A DNA stretch of 64,000 nucleotides from Oscillatoriaceae cyanobacterium Prado104 (GTDB taxonomy: Bacteria; Cyanobacteriota; Cyanobacteriia; Cyanobacteriales; Microcoleaceae): positions 47,801-111,800 of the forward strand of contig JALOON010000079.1 in the NCBI GenBank assembly GCA_025454405.1, read 5' to 3'. The notes beneath the pieces were generated by a model. That model did no database searches. It had not been told where the DNA came from and was given only the letters and a program-made list of their open reading frames with translations. Positions 8,170 through 16,520 of the stretch are shown one piece after another. Within the stretch, counting starts at the first letter, position 1; each line of letters opens with the position of its first letter. The position numbers and the translations under genes were made by a program.

Positions 8170-8390
8170 ATAGTCCGATAGTCCGGCAGTCCGGCAGGGG
8201 TTTAAACCCCTGCCTCATAGCGAAAGTCGGTTAAAACCGACTGTAAAATACAATTGTTGAAAACAGGATACTTATCGAACAAAGCAACTAAAATCAAACA
8301 AAGTAACTAAAAAATTTATCAATTTTAGTCCTCTTTGAGAGGACTTTCGCTATGGGACAGGGAATTCATTCCCTGTCGGACTGTCGGACT
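8170..8390. repeat. Cruciform repeat element, copy A
   Basis: Four hairpins in order: GGCAGGGG/CCCCTGCC, AGTCGGTT/AACCGACT, AGTCCTCT/AGAGGACT and GACAGGGAAT/ATTCCCTGTC. They are held by an outer inverted pair, CATAGCGAAAGTC and GACTTTCGCTATG. The element fills the gap between the PIN toxin and the AraC gene. Further copies are at 51146-51279 and 57529-57668, and a fragment at 12597-12649. No coding capacity. Confidence 0.85.
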
Positions 8391-8466
8391 TACCAACAAT
8401 ATCGGTTAAAACCGGACTGTCGTAATTACAAACGATATCGGTACAGCATTTTTTGGCACGTTATTG

Positions 8467-9360
8467 TTACGAGATCGACCAGTTTTTTGGCGTAACTCCC
8501 GTCAAGCGTTTGAAGTGGCGATTCAGGTGGCTTTGATGGCTAAAACCGCAGGCGATCGCAACTTCAGACAAACTCATCTTTCCCTGCAAAAGCAATTGTT
8601 TTGCTCGTTCTACCCGCTGTTGAATTACATATTGGTACGGGCTAATACCAGTCGCTTGTTTAAAAGCGCGGGAAAAATGATAGGGACTCAGTTGCGCGAT
8701 CGCAGCCAATTCCTCTAAACTTAATTCTTGCTCCAAATAATCGTTGATGTAGTCCGTAACTAACCTCAATTTATGCGGGCAAATCCCACCGTTGTAGCTA
8801 ACAGTTCGATGTCCTTGCGTCGAATAATGTCGCAATAAATGTACCGCAAGAGCATTCGCCATTGTCTCGACATAAATCCGGCTGCCAATTGCGTTAGATT
8901 GCAATTCGGCTTTAAGTGCGAGTCCTATTTGGTGAATCAGCGGATCTTGAAATGCCATCGGCCACAATAACTCAACTCGATCGGTATTGAATAACTCCAG
9001 TGCGCTGCGAACTAATAAGTCGCGACCGAGATTGAGAGAAAGCAAATTCATTTCACCGTGCCAGCGAAGTTTGTGAGATAAATTGAACGGACAAATACCT
9101 AGCGCGCCCGGAAATACTTGCTTGGTTTCCCACCTGCCGTCAATCTTGCGTTCCATCTGAAAACTCTGTCCGAGGTTAATGCCGATCGAGTACAAATTCA
9201 TCGCATATTCCGGAGTTTCAAACGGTGGCTGAACGTGATATTCTAAACTGATGCCAGTCCAAATTGTGCGATCGCTCCCCAGAATTGGCAAGCGAGGAAA
9301 TATCTGAGGAAAATGCTGTGCTTGACTTGCACCGACAGCGGGAATGTTACCTTCAGACAT
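8467..9360 (-). CDS. AraC-family transcriptional regulator
   Basis: 297 residues from the ATG at 9358-9360, chosen for the AGGAG 9 bases upstream; the frame could start 26 codons earlier but without a ribosome site. The N-terminal 175 residues form the ligand/dimer domain. The C-terminal 100 residues carry two helix-turn-helix motifs (LSLEELAAIAQLSPYHFSRA and MSLSEVAIACGFSHQSHLNR). It is divergent from the C39 exporter gene 220 bases away, so it is the obvious candidate regulator of the exporter. Two C-terminal fragments of it lie at 6363 and 7085. Confidence 0.9.
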   Translation of the reverse strand: MSEGNIPAVGASQAQHFPQIFPRLPILGSDRTIWTGISLEYHVQPPFETPEYAMNLYSIGINLGQSFQMERKIDGRWETKQVFPGALGICPFNLSHKLRWHGEMNLLSLNLGRDLLVRSALELFNTDRVELLWPMAFQDPLIHQIGLALKAELQSNAIGSRIYVETMANALAVHLLRHYSTQGHRTVSYNGGICPHKLRLVTDYINDYLEQELSLEELAAIAQLSPYHFSRAFKQATGISPYQYVIQQRVERAKQLLLQGKMSLSEVAIACGFSHQSHLNRHFKRLTGVTPKNWSIS

Positions 9361-9582
9361 GATGCGCGCTCCTGTGTTAGAAACATATTCTAGAACTGAA
9401 GTTCTGACAGCCAAACCGATCGATCGCAGATAGAGCAATTTTAAATCGTTTGTTAACCACTAAATCTCTCTCTCATCTCAATCTCCGTACCCTCTGCACC
9501 CTCTGCGGTTTATTAAAAAAAGTAAAGAACATTACTCAACACTTATGTAGTAGTAAGTGAATTTTTCACCTTCTAAATTGCT

Positions 9583-11727
9583 ATGAAATATCCCGTAGTT
9601 CTCCAACACAGCGAAGAAGATTGCGGCGCCGCCTGTCTAGCCACCGTCGCCAAATCCTGCGGGCGCACGCTAGCCATGAATCGCGTCCGCGAAGCCGTCG
9701 GTACCGGACAATTGGGAACAACGCTGCTTGGCTTGCGCCGCGGGGCCGAAGCTTTGGGCTTTCACGCCCGTTCCGTCAAAGCCACACCCGAATTGATCGA
9801 TCGCCTCAACGAAGCCCCATTGCCCGCGATCGTCCACTGGAAAGGCGTTCACTGGGTCGTCCTGTACGGCATCAAGGGCAAAAAGTATGTCGTTGCCGAT
9901 CCGGGCGCGGGCCTGCGCTACCTCACGCGGGAGGCGCTTGCAGAGTCTTGGAACAACGGCGTGATGCTGCTGCTGGTCCCCGATGACAACCGTTTCTGGG
10001 CCCAGCCAAACGATCGAGTTGGCGGATTTGGGCGCTTTTTGCGGCGCGTTTGGCACTACCGGGGCTTAGTTGCCGAAGTTTTGCCGCTGAATTTAGCGAT
10101 CGGATTGCTATCTCTGGCATTTCCTCTATTGCTTCAGGTACTCACCGATGATGTGTTGGTGCGGCAAGACACGCAACTGTTAGTAACGATCGCGATCGCC
10201 ACCGCTGCTACGATTGTTTTCAGCAGCCTGTTGCGCCTCGTTCAAGCAAATTTAGTCGCTCATTTAGCCCAACGCTTAGAATTAGGATTGGCACTAGAAT
10301 TCGGCCGCCAAATTCTGCAACTTCCCCTCACTTACTACGAATCCCACCGCAGCGGCGAAATCGTCAGCCGCCTCCGCGACATCCGGGAAATCAACCTGTT
10401 AGTTTCCCAAGTAGTTACTACCTTGCCCAGCGAATCTTTCATCGCCCTGATATCTTTGGGATTGATGTCAATTTATAGCTGGAAACTAACTCTCGCTGCC
10501 GTCGGAGTCGCCCTTTTTACAAGTCTTTGTGCTTTCATCTTCCTGCCTGTTTTGCAACAGAAAACCCGCGATGTTTTGGTAGCGGATACTGAAAATCAAG
10601 GTTTTTTAGTCGAGACATTCAAAGGCGCTTTAACTCTCAAAACCAACAGCGCGGCACCTCAAGCTTGGGAAGAATTGCAAAGCCTCTTCGGGCACTTGGC
10701 AAATATCACCTTTCGCTTGCTGCAAATCGGCATTGCTAACAGCGTTTTTTCCAGCTTCGCATCGGGGCTGGGCAGCCTGACTGTGTTGTGTTTTGGCAGC
10801 TTTTTAGTAATTCGTCAGGAACTTTCGATCGGGCAATTGCTAGCATTTAACGGCATGAGTCGCAACTTCACCGCCCTCATCGAAACCACCATCAATTTAG
10901 CCGACGAATTCGCCCGCGCCCAAACAGCAATTCAGCGCCTCGCCGACATCACCGACACCACTTCCGAGATGCGGGAAAATGCCTCGCGCGATCGGGCCGA
11001 CATTCCCGCTAATGCCGATATTGTTTGCAAAAATCTCAATTTCCACCATATCGGCCGCGTGGATTTGCTGAAAGATTTTTCCCTAACAATTCCCGGCGGC
11101 AAAGTAACAGCTTTAATTGGCAAATCCGGCTGCGGCAAAAGTACGCTGGCAAAACTGCTTGCCGGTTTGTATCCGCTGCAATCTGGGAATATCCGCTTCG
11201 GCAATTACAATCAATCCGATTTATCTTTAGAATGCCTGCGGGAACAAGTCGTACTGGTTCCGCAGGAGGCGCATTTTTGGAGTCGATCGATTCTCGATAA
11301 TTTCCGTTTTTGTTACCCGCAAGCGACTTTAGAACAGATAGTAACAGCTTGCAAGATTGCCTGTGCCGATGAATTTGTCAGCGAACTTCCCGATACTTAT
11401 CAAACAGTTTTGGGGGAATTTGGCGCGAATCTTTCTGGGGGACAAAGGCAAAGATTGGCGATCGCCCGCGCTTTAATTGCCGATCCGCCGGTGTTGATTT
11501 TAGATGAATCGACGGCTGCCCTCGACCCGGCAACGGAAACAGAAGTGCTCGATCGATTGCTTGTTTCCCGTCAGGGCAAAACAACTATTTTAATCAGTCA
11601 CCGTCCCCGAGTTATTGGACGGGCAGATTGGATTGTATTGGTCGATCGGGGGGAACTTAAACTAACAGGAACTCCGGCAGAGTTGAATCAAATTCCGGGG
11701 GAACATTTGGATTTTTTGCATTTGTGA
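9583..11727 (+). CDS. Peptidase C39 / ABC exporter for double-glycine peptides
   Basis: 714 residues, full length. Residues 1-135 are a C39 cysteine peptidase that removes GG leaders: catalytic Cys14 in EEDCGAACL, His90 in VHWVVL and Asp106 in VADPG. Residues 150-450 are a six-helix ABC membrane domain. The nucleotide-binding domain has Walker A GKSGCGKST (from 513), the signature LSGGQRQR (from 617) and Walker B VLILDES. It is the evident processing and export machine for the GG peptides at 2994-6268. Its own GC content and codon use are richer than the peptides'. Confidence 0.95.
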   Translation: MKYPVVLQHSEEDCGAACLATVAKSCGRTLAMNRVREAVGTGQLGTTLLGLRRGAEALGFHARSVKATPELIDRLNEAPLPAIVHWKGVHWVVLYGIKGKKYVVADPGAGLRYLTREALAESWNNGVMLLLVPDDNRFWAQPNDRVGGFGRFLRRVWHYRGLVAEVLPLNLAIGLLSLAFPLLLQVLTDDVLVRQDTQLLVTIAIATAATIVFSSLLRLVQANLVAHLAQRLELGLALEFGRQILQLPLTYYESHRSGEIVSRLRDIREINLLVSQVVTTLPSESFIALISLGLMSIYSWKLTLAAVGVALFTSLCAFIFLPVLQQKTRDVLVADTENQGFLVETFKGALTLKTNSAAPQAWEELQSLFGHLANITFRLLQIGIANSVFSSFASGLGSLTVLCFGSFLVIRQELSIGQLLAFNGMSRNFTALIETTINLADEFARAQTAIQRLADITDTTSEMRENASRDRADIPANADIVCKNLNFHHIGRVDLLKDFSLTIPGGKVTALIGKSGCGKSTLAKLLAGLYPLQSGNIRFGNYNQSDLSLECLREQVVLVPQEAHFWSRSILDNFRFCYPQATLEQIVTACKIACADEFVSELPDTYQTVLGEFGANLSGGQRQRLAIARALIADPPVLILDESTAALDPATETEVLDRLLVSRQGKTTILISHRPRVIGRADWIVLVDRGELKLTGTPAELNQIPGEHLDFLHL

Positions 11728-11886
11728 TATTTTTGCGGTTTTTTTACCGCAGATTTATGCAGATGTACGCAGATGAACGCAGATGGGGATTGGGAATTAG
11801 TTGATGAAACTATGGCTCCTAATTTTGATTTGGTATTGAATACGAGTTATAATAGTTGGGTAACGTTGGGGTAAGTAAAAAATAAC

Positions 11887-11955
11887 ATGAATCAAACTTC
11901 TACAGTTACGATCGGCACTCCTAAAGCACGGATCGTCAAAAAATGCAGACAGTAG
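11887..11955 (+). pseudogene. Duplicated, truncated start of the 12117 antitoxin-like gene
   Basis: Encodes MNQTSTVTIG identical to the intact gene, then a different tail TPKARIVKKCRQ and stop. It is a remnant produced with the 47-bp direct repeat. Confidence 0.6.
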
Positions 11956-12104
11956 AAACCCTTCACCGCGAAGCAATGGAACTGGTCGATCGAGCCATTT
12001 TCGCCCGTCAGTGCGGCGAGTTCGATCGAGTGACTGCACTCACAAAAGCCGCCTTTGTCAAAGAACGCGCCGCAGCGGATTTAGTCGCAAACGAATTGGA
12101 GTAA
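11943..12104 (+). CDS. Small hypothetical protein
   Basis: 53 residues (MQTVETLHREAMELVDRAIF, ending ADLVANELE), almost all helical and charged. It resembles the N-terminal helices of a longer TPR-like cyanobacterial protein family that begins the same way, so it may be a truncated relative. The start overlaps the truncated frame before it, and its stop lies within the second 47-bp repeat, 12 bases before the next ATG. Confidence 0.45.
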   Translation: MQTVETLHREAMELVDRAIFARQCGEFDRVTALTKAAFVKERAAADLVANELE

Positions 12105-12116
12105 GTAAAAAATAAT

Positions 12117-12362
12117 ATGAATCAAACTTCTACAGTTACGATCGGCAGTACATTTTACAAAATCCTCGCTGAACTTTATGCTAGTTCGGGAAAATCAATC
12201 CAAGCAATTCTCGAACAGGCGATCGAACAATACCGAAGACAACTGTTTTTAGAAGCAGCCGATCGAGCTTATATTGCTTTGCGCAATGATTCTGAAGCTT
12301 GGCAAGAAGAAGTTGAAGAACGATCGGTCTGGGATATCACTTTAGAGGATGGTTTAGAATGA
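12117..12362 (+). CDS. Antitoxin-like protein (type usually paired with MazF)
   Basis: 81 residues. SIQAILEQAIEQYRRQLFLE followed by AYIALRNDSEAWQEEVEERS and VWDITLEDGLE is the layout of cyanobacterial antitoxins normally encoded just before a MazF/PemK-type RNase. Here the next gene overlaps by four bases (ATGA), the usual toxin position, but encodes an unrelated small membrane protein instead. Confidence 0.75.
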   Translation: MNQTSTVTIGSTFYKILAELYASSGKSIQAILEQAIEQYRRQLFLEAADRAYIALRNDSEAWQEEVEERSVWDITLEDGLE

Positions 12363-12610
12363 CTTCAGTCAACCGGAAACAAATTAGTCTTTATGAAGAA
12401 GCTCGATCTGGCTTAAATTCTTTAGTCAAACAAACGGCTCAAGTTGGTGTTGGTTTGTTAGGGATGCTGTTGCTGACAGGAGGAAATCCGCCAGCTTTGA
12501 CAGTAGGTTTAAGTGTAGTTGGAGGAATTGCGTTTGTTGCTTGGAGTGAAGAAAAGCGACTAACTAAATTTTATGCGCGACAAACTCAGCATCGCCCGCC
12601 AGGGGTTTAA
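12359..12610 (+). CDS. Small membrane protein in the toxin position
   Basis: 83 residues with two hydrophobic stretches (VGVGLLGMLLLTGG, about 29-42, and LTVGLSVVGGIAFVAW, about 48-63) separated by a Pro/Asn turn, then a basic tail. The family is not recognised. Translational coupling to the antitoxin-like gene (ATGA overlap) suggests they act together. The last codons (RPPGV, stop in GTTTAAACC) come from a fragment of the cruciform repeat, so the original C-terminus may have been replaced. Confidence 0.6.
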   Translation: MTSVNRKQISLYEEARSGLNSLVKQTAQVGVGLLGMLLLTGGNPPALTVGLSVVGGIAFVAWSEEKRLTKFYARQTQHRPPGV

Positions 12611-12649
12611 ACCCACAGCGAGTAGCTAAAGTCGTCGGTCGCCGACTGG
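12597..12649. repeat. Fragment of the cruciform repeat element
   Basis: CCAGGGGTTTAAACCC followed by AGCGAGTAGCTAAAGTCGTC and a CGGTCGCCG hairpin matches the left half of the repeat at 8170, with drift. It overlaps the 3' end of the small membrane protein gene. Confidence 0.6.
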
Positions 12650-12808
12650 ATAAAAATTTAGTTCGCTAAAGTGGAATTAAACTATTGCAGTCATGTCTTG
12701 CGCAAACAGTCGATCGCCCTTGCTCCTCATTTTTCCGGAATTTTCAGGGTCGATCGCGTATCTATAAAAAATTCTATAATCAATCCATATTCTAAAATCT
12801 ATAACCAA

Positions 12809-15142
12809 ATGGCGACACCAGTTGATTTTCCGAAATATCTGCAATTCCTGGTTGAGTCTTATCGAGAAAAACAGCATCTCTACACGCTGACGGATTTACA
12901 GGTAGAGGTGCGGGTGGAAATGCCACCGGAAGAGCGATCGCCAGAAAATAAACCAGAAACGAAACCCGCAGAAAATAAACCAAAAACGAAAATCGAGCGG
13001 CTGGAAGTGCTGGCGGGAATCCGCAAGTACGTACAGCAGGGAAATGTGCTGCTAGTCGGCAAACCAGGTTCGGGAAAATCGACGGTTTTGCAGCGTTTTC
13101 GGTGGGAATTGGCACGAGAGGCATTGGAGGATGGCGATCGACTGATTCCGGTGTTGGTGCAGTTGAGGAGCGATCGATCGATCGTGCAAGCAATCTGCGC
13201 CGAATTTCGACTGGCAAAGCTGAGAGTGAGCCCGGAAGAGGTGGATGATTTGCTGCTGGATGGCAAGTTGCTGCTGTTGCTGGATGGCGTGAATGAGATG
13301 CCATCGCAACAACGGCGACAGGAATTGCAGTTATTTCGCGACGATAATCGCGATACGCCGATGATTTTCACGACGCGGGATTTGGCGCTAGGCGGATCTT
13401 TGGGAATTGAAAAACAACTGGAAATGTGCGCGCTGACGGAACCGCAAATGCGGGATTTTGTAAGCAAGTATTTGCCGCAACATGGGGATTTGCTGCTGCA
13501 ACAATTGCGCGATCAACTGCGAGAAATTGCGGAAACGCCGTTGCTACTGAAAATGATGTGTGAGGTGTTTGAAAGTACCGGGGAAATTCCCCAGAGTAAG
13601 GGCGAGTTGTTTCAGAAGTTAGATCGCCAGTATGAAAAATTTAAGGGCGGTGCGTCGGTTTCGGATGATTTTCGGCGGTTCAAGTCGAAGCTTTTGCAGC
13701 AGTTGGCTTTTGTGATGTTGCAGGGCGATTCGCGGCAGCCTGCGGATGGTTTGGTGGCAATTTCTCGCGATCGGGCTGAGGGGATTTTGGAGCGCTGGTT
13801 GCGCGATGAGGGGGAACTGGATGCGCCAACGAAAGCGAAGGAATGGCTGGAGGATTTACTGGAACATCATCTGTTGCAGGTGGCTGCAAAGCCGGAGGAA
13901 ATTGAATTTCATCATCAGTTGTTTCAGGAGTATTATGCGGCGCGGGCGTTACTAAAACTGTTTGATGAGAAGCATCCTGATGCGATCGGCGATCGACGGT
14001 TGCAGCATTTCTATTTGAATTATTTTAAATGGACGGAGCCTCTGGCGTTCATGCTGTCGTTGTTGGGAGATGAGGCGCAGGCGGTGCGGGTGGTGCGGCT
14101 GGCATTGGATGTGGATTTGATGTTGGGGGCGCGACTGGCGGGTGAGGTGAAGCGGGAGTTTCAGAAGCGGGCGGTTGCGTTGGTGGATGCGTTGGATGTG
14201 TCGGGGTGGTTGAAGGTTGAGCTTTTGGGGCAGGTGCGATCGGATGATGCGATTCCGGGGTTACTCAAACTTACTGAACATTCAAACTCGGATGTGCGTA
14301 AGAGCGCAGCAGATGCCTTATGCGAAATCGGTGGCGAAGCAGCGATTCCGGGATTGCTTAAACTCGCTGAAAATTCAGACTCTTATGTGCGTAGGAGAGC
14401 GGTAGATACCTTAGGCAAAATCGGTTCTGAGGCAGCGATTCCGGGATTCCTTAAACTCCTTGAAAATTCAGACTCTTCTGTGCGTAGTATCGTGGCAGAT
14501 GCCTTAGGCAAAATCGGTTCTGAGGTGGCGATTCCGGGATTGCTTAAACTCCTTGAAAATTCAAACTCTGATGTGCCTGCAAATGCTGTAGATATCTTAT
14601 TAGGTATTGATTTAATTTTTAGATTAAGCTCCAACTCTGATGGGCGTAGGGCAGCAGAAGCATTAGGCAAAATTGGTTCCGAGGTGGCGATTCCAGGATT
14701 GCTTAAACTCCTTGAAAATTCAGACTATTATGTGCGTATTATGGCGGCAGATGCCTTAGACGGAATCGGTTCTGAGGTGGCGATTCCAGGATTGCTTAAA
14801 CTCCTTAAAAATTCAGACTCCGATCTGCGTAGGAGGGCGGCATATGCCTTAGGCGAAATCGGTGGCGAGGCAGCCATTCCAGGATTGCTTAAACTCCTTG
14901 AAGATCCAAATTCTGATGTGCGTAGTATGGTGGCATATGCCTTCGGCAAAATCGGTGATGAGGCAGCCATTCCAGGATTGCTTAAACTCCTTGAAGATCC
15001 AAATTCTGATGTGCGTAGTATGGCAGCATATTGGCAGCATATGCCTTCGGCAAAATCGGTGATGAGGCAGCCATTCCAGGATTGCTTAAACTCGCTGAAG
15101 ATTCAGACTCTTATGTGCGTAGTTGGGCAGCAGATGCCTTAG
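12809..15142 (+). CDS. NACHT NTPase with HEAT repeats, N-terminal segment (frameshifted)
   Basis: The start ATG at 12809 (MATPVDFPKYLQFL) is preferred to an in-frame ATG 46 codons upstream because the extra residues look unlike protein. A short helical N-terminus is followed by a NACHT domain: Walker A GKPGSGKST (from residue 84), Walker B LLLLLDGVNEM (about 152-162) and a sensor-like IFTTRD. From about residue 475 there are 31-residue HEAT repeats (AIPGLLKLLENSDSDVR, AADALGKIGSE). The frame is lost near 15030, where GGCAGCATATT is duplicated (11 bases). NACHT proteins with repeat sensors are STAND NTPases; bacterial ones act in phage defence. That role is inferred here. Confidence 0.85.
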   Translation: MATPVDFPKYLQFLVESYREKQHLYTLTDLQVEVRVEMPPEERSPENKPETKPAENKPKTKIERLEVLAGIRKYVQQGNVLLVGKPGSGKSTVLQRFRWELAREALEDGDRLIPVLVQLRSDRSIVQAICAEFRLAKLRVSPEEVDDLLLDGKLLLLLDGVNEMPSQQRRQELQLFRDDNRDTPMIFTTRDLALGGSLGIEKQLEMCALTEPQMRDFVSKYLPQHGDLLLQQLRDQLREIAETPLLLKMMCEVFESTGEIPQSKGELFQKLDRQYEKFKGGASVSDDFRRFKSKLLQQLAFVMLQGDSRQPADGLVAISRDRAEGILERWLRDEGELDAPTKAKEWLEDLLEHHLLQVAAKPEEIEFHHQLFQEYYAARALLKLFDEKHPDAIGDRRLQHFYLNYFKWTEPLAFMLSLLGDEAQAVRVVRLALDVDLMLGARLAGEVKREFQKRAVALVDALDVSGWLKVELLGQVRSDDAIPGLLKLTEHSNSDVRKSAADALCEIGGEAAIPGLLKLAENSDSYVRRRAVDTLGKIGSEAAIPGFLKLLENSDSSVRSIVADALGKIGSEVAIPGLLKLLENSNSDVPANAVDILLGIDLIFRLSSNSDGRRAAEALGKIGSEVAIPGLLKLLENSDYYVRIMAADALDGIGSEVAIPGLLKLLKNSDSDLRRRAAYALGEIGGEAAIPGLLKLLEDPNSDVRSMVAYAFGKIGDEAAIPGLLKLLEDPNSDVRSMAAYWQHMPSAKSVMRQPFQDCLNSLKIQTLMCVVGQQMP

Positions 15143-15513
15143 GCAAAATCGGTTCTGAAGTAGCGATTCCGGGATTACTTAAACTTGTTGAAGATTCAGA
15201 CTCTGATGTGCGTAGGAGCGTGGCAAAGGCTTTAGGCAAAATCGGTTCTGAAGTAGCGATTCCGGGATTACTTAAACTCGTTGAAGATTCAGACTCTGAT
15301 GTGCGTAGTAGTGTAGCAGATGCCTTAAGCAAAATTGGTTCAGAAGCGGCGATTTTGGGATTGCTTAATCTCGTTAAAAATTCAAACTCTGATGTATGTT
15401 TTATGGTGGCAGAAATCTTAGGCAAAATCGGTAACAAAACGGCTATTCAGGGACTGCTTAAACTCGCTAAAATTCAGATAGGCATGTGCGTAGTAGCGTG
15501 GCAAATATCTTAG
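15031..15513 (+). CDS. HEAT-repeat segment 2 of the NACHT gene (after the first frameshift)
   Basis: Begins MAAYAFGKIGDEAAIPGLLK and continues the repeats in the frame lost by the upstream segment. It ends when GCTGAAGATTCAG is represented by GCTAAAATTCAG, one base short, near 15470. Probably not an independent gene. Confidence 0.6.
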   Translation: MAAYAFGKIGDEAAIPGLLKLAEDSDSYVRSWAADALGKIGSEVAIPGLLKLVEDSDSDVRRSVAKALGKIGSEVAIPGLLKLVEDSDSDVRSSVADALSKIGSEAAILGLLNLVKNSNSDVCFMVAEILGKIGNKTAIQGLLKLAKIQIGMCVVAWQIS

Positions 15514-16520
15514 GCAAAATCGGTGACGAAGCAGCATTTTCAGGATTGCTTAAACTCGCTGAAGATTCAGATAGGCATGTGCGTAGTAGCGTGGCAAATG
15601 CCCTCAGCAAAATCGGGGACGAAGCAGCCATTCTAGGATTGCTTAAACTCGCTGAAGATTCAGATTCTTATGTGCGTAGTATGGTGGCAGATGCCTTAGG
15701 CAATATCGGTGACGAGGCAGCGATTCCGGGATTGTTTAAACTCGTTAAAGATTCAGACTCTTATGTGCGTTGGAGAGTGGCATATGCCTTAAGCAAAATC
15801 GGTGATAAGATAGCGGTTCCGGGATTGTTTAAACTCCTTGAAAATTCAGACTCTGATGTGCGTAAGATTGCAGCAGATGCCTTAAGCAAAATTGGTTCAG
15901 AAGCGGCGATTTTGGGATTACTTAAACTAATTAAAAATTCAGACTATGATGAGGTGCGTTGGCTCGCAGCATATGCTTTATGTAAAATTGGTTGCCATAT
16001 AGGTTACCATGCGATAGTTAAGGGATCAATTAAACTCACTTATTTAATCTTATCCGTAAGTTTAAGAGCGCAAAATGCTTTAAAAAACATCGGTTTCGAT
16101 GTGGCGAGTTGGAGATTGCTTAAAGTCGTTAAATATTCAGACTGGAATATGTGTAATAGGGTAGCATATGCCTTAGAAAATATCGATTTCGTGGCGCTGC
16201 ATTGGAGATTACTTAACCTCGTTACATATTCAAACTCATATCTGCGTAGAAGGACGACAAATGCCTTAGGTACAATCGGTGACAAGGCAGCGATTCCGGA
16301 ATTGTTTAAACTCGTTGAAGATTCAGACTGGTATGTGCGTTGGATGGTGGCACATGCCTTAGGCAGAATCGGTTCTGAGGCAGCGATTCCGGGATTGTTT
16401 AAACTTGTTGAAGATTCAAACTCAGATGTGCGTTCGATGGTGGCAGATGCCTTTCTAAGGCAGCGATTCCGGGATTGTTTAAACTCGTTGAAGACTCAAA
16501 CTCAGATGTGCGTAAGATAG
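15486..16520 (+). CDS. HEAT-repeat segment 3 of the NACHT gene
   Basis: About eleven repeats, including the diverged stretch with CHIGYHAIVKGSIKLTYLIL. It ends after VADAF, where 13 bases present in the neighbouring repeat (AGAAAAAATAGGT) are missing near 16455. Continuation of the NACHT gene rather than a separate gene. Confidence 0.6.
   Translation: MRSSVANILGKIGDEAAFSGLLKLAEDSDRHVRSSVANALSKIGDEAAILGLLKLAEDSDSYVRSMVADALGNIGDEAAIPGLFKLVKDSDSYVRWRVAYALSKIGDKIAVPGLFKLLENSDSDVRKIAADALSKIGSEAAILGLLKLIKNSDYDEVRWLAAYALCKIGCHIGYHAIVKGSIKLTYLILSVSLRAQNALKNIGFDVASWRLLKVVKYSDWNMCNRVAYALENIDFVALHWRLLNLVTYSNSYLRRRTTNALGTIGDKAAIPELFKLVEDSDWYVRWMVAHALGRIGSEAAIPGLFKLVEDSNSDVRSMVADAFLRQRFRDCLNSLKTQTQMCVR

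Larger units (their letters stand above)
11871..12147 (+). repeat. 47-bp direct repeat pair
   Basis: GTAAGTAAAAAATAA(C/T)ATGA and the following bases to ATCGGCA occur at 11871-11917 and again at 12101-12147 with one mismatch. Each copy contains the upstream region and first ten codons (MNQTSTVTIG) of the gene at 12117. The 183 bases between hold a small frame at 11943-12104. The structure suggests a tandem duplication with loss of most of the first copy. Confidence 0.85.
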
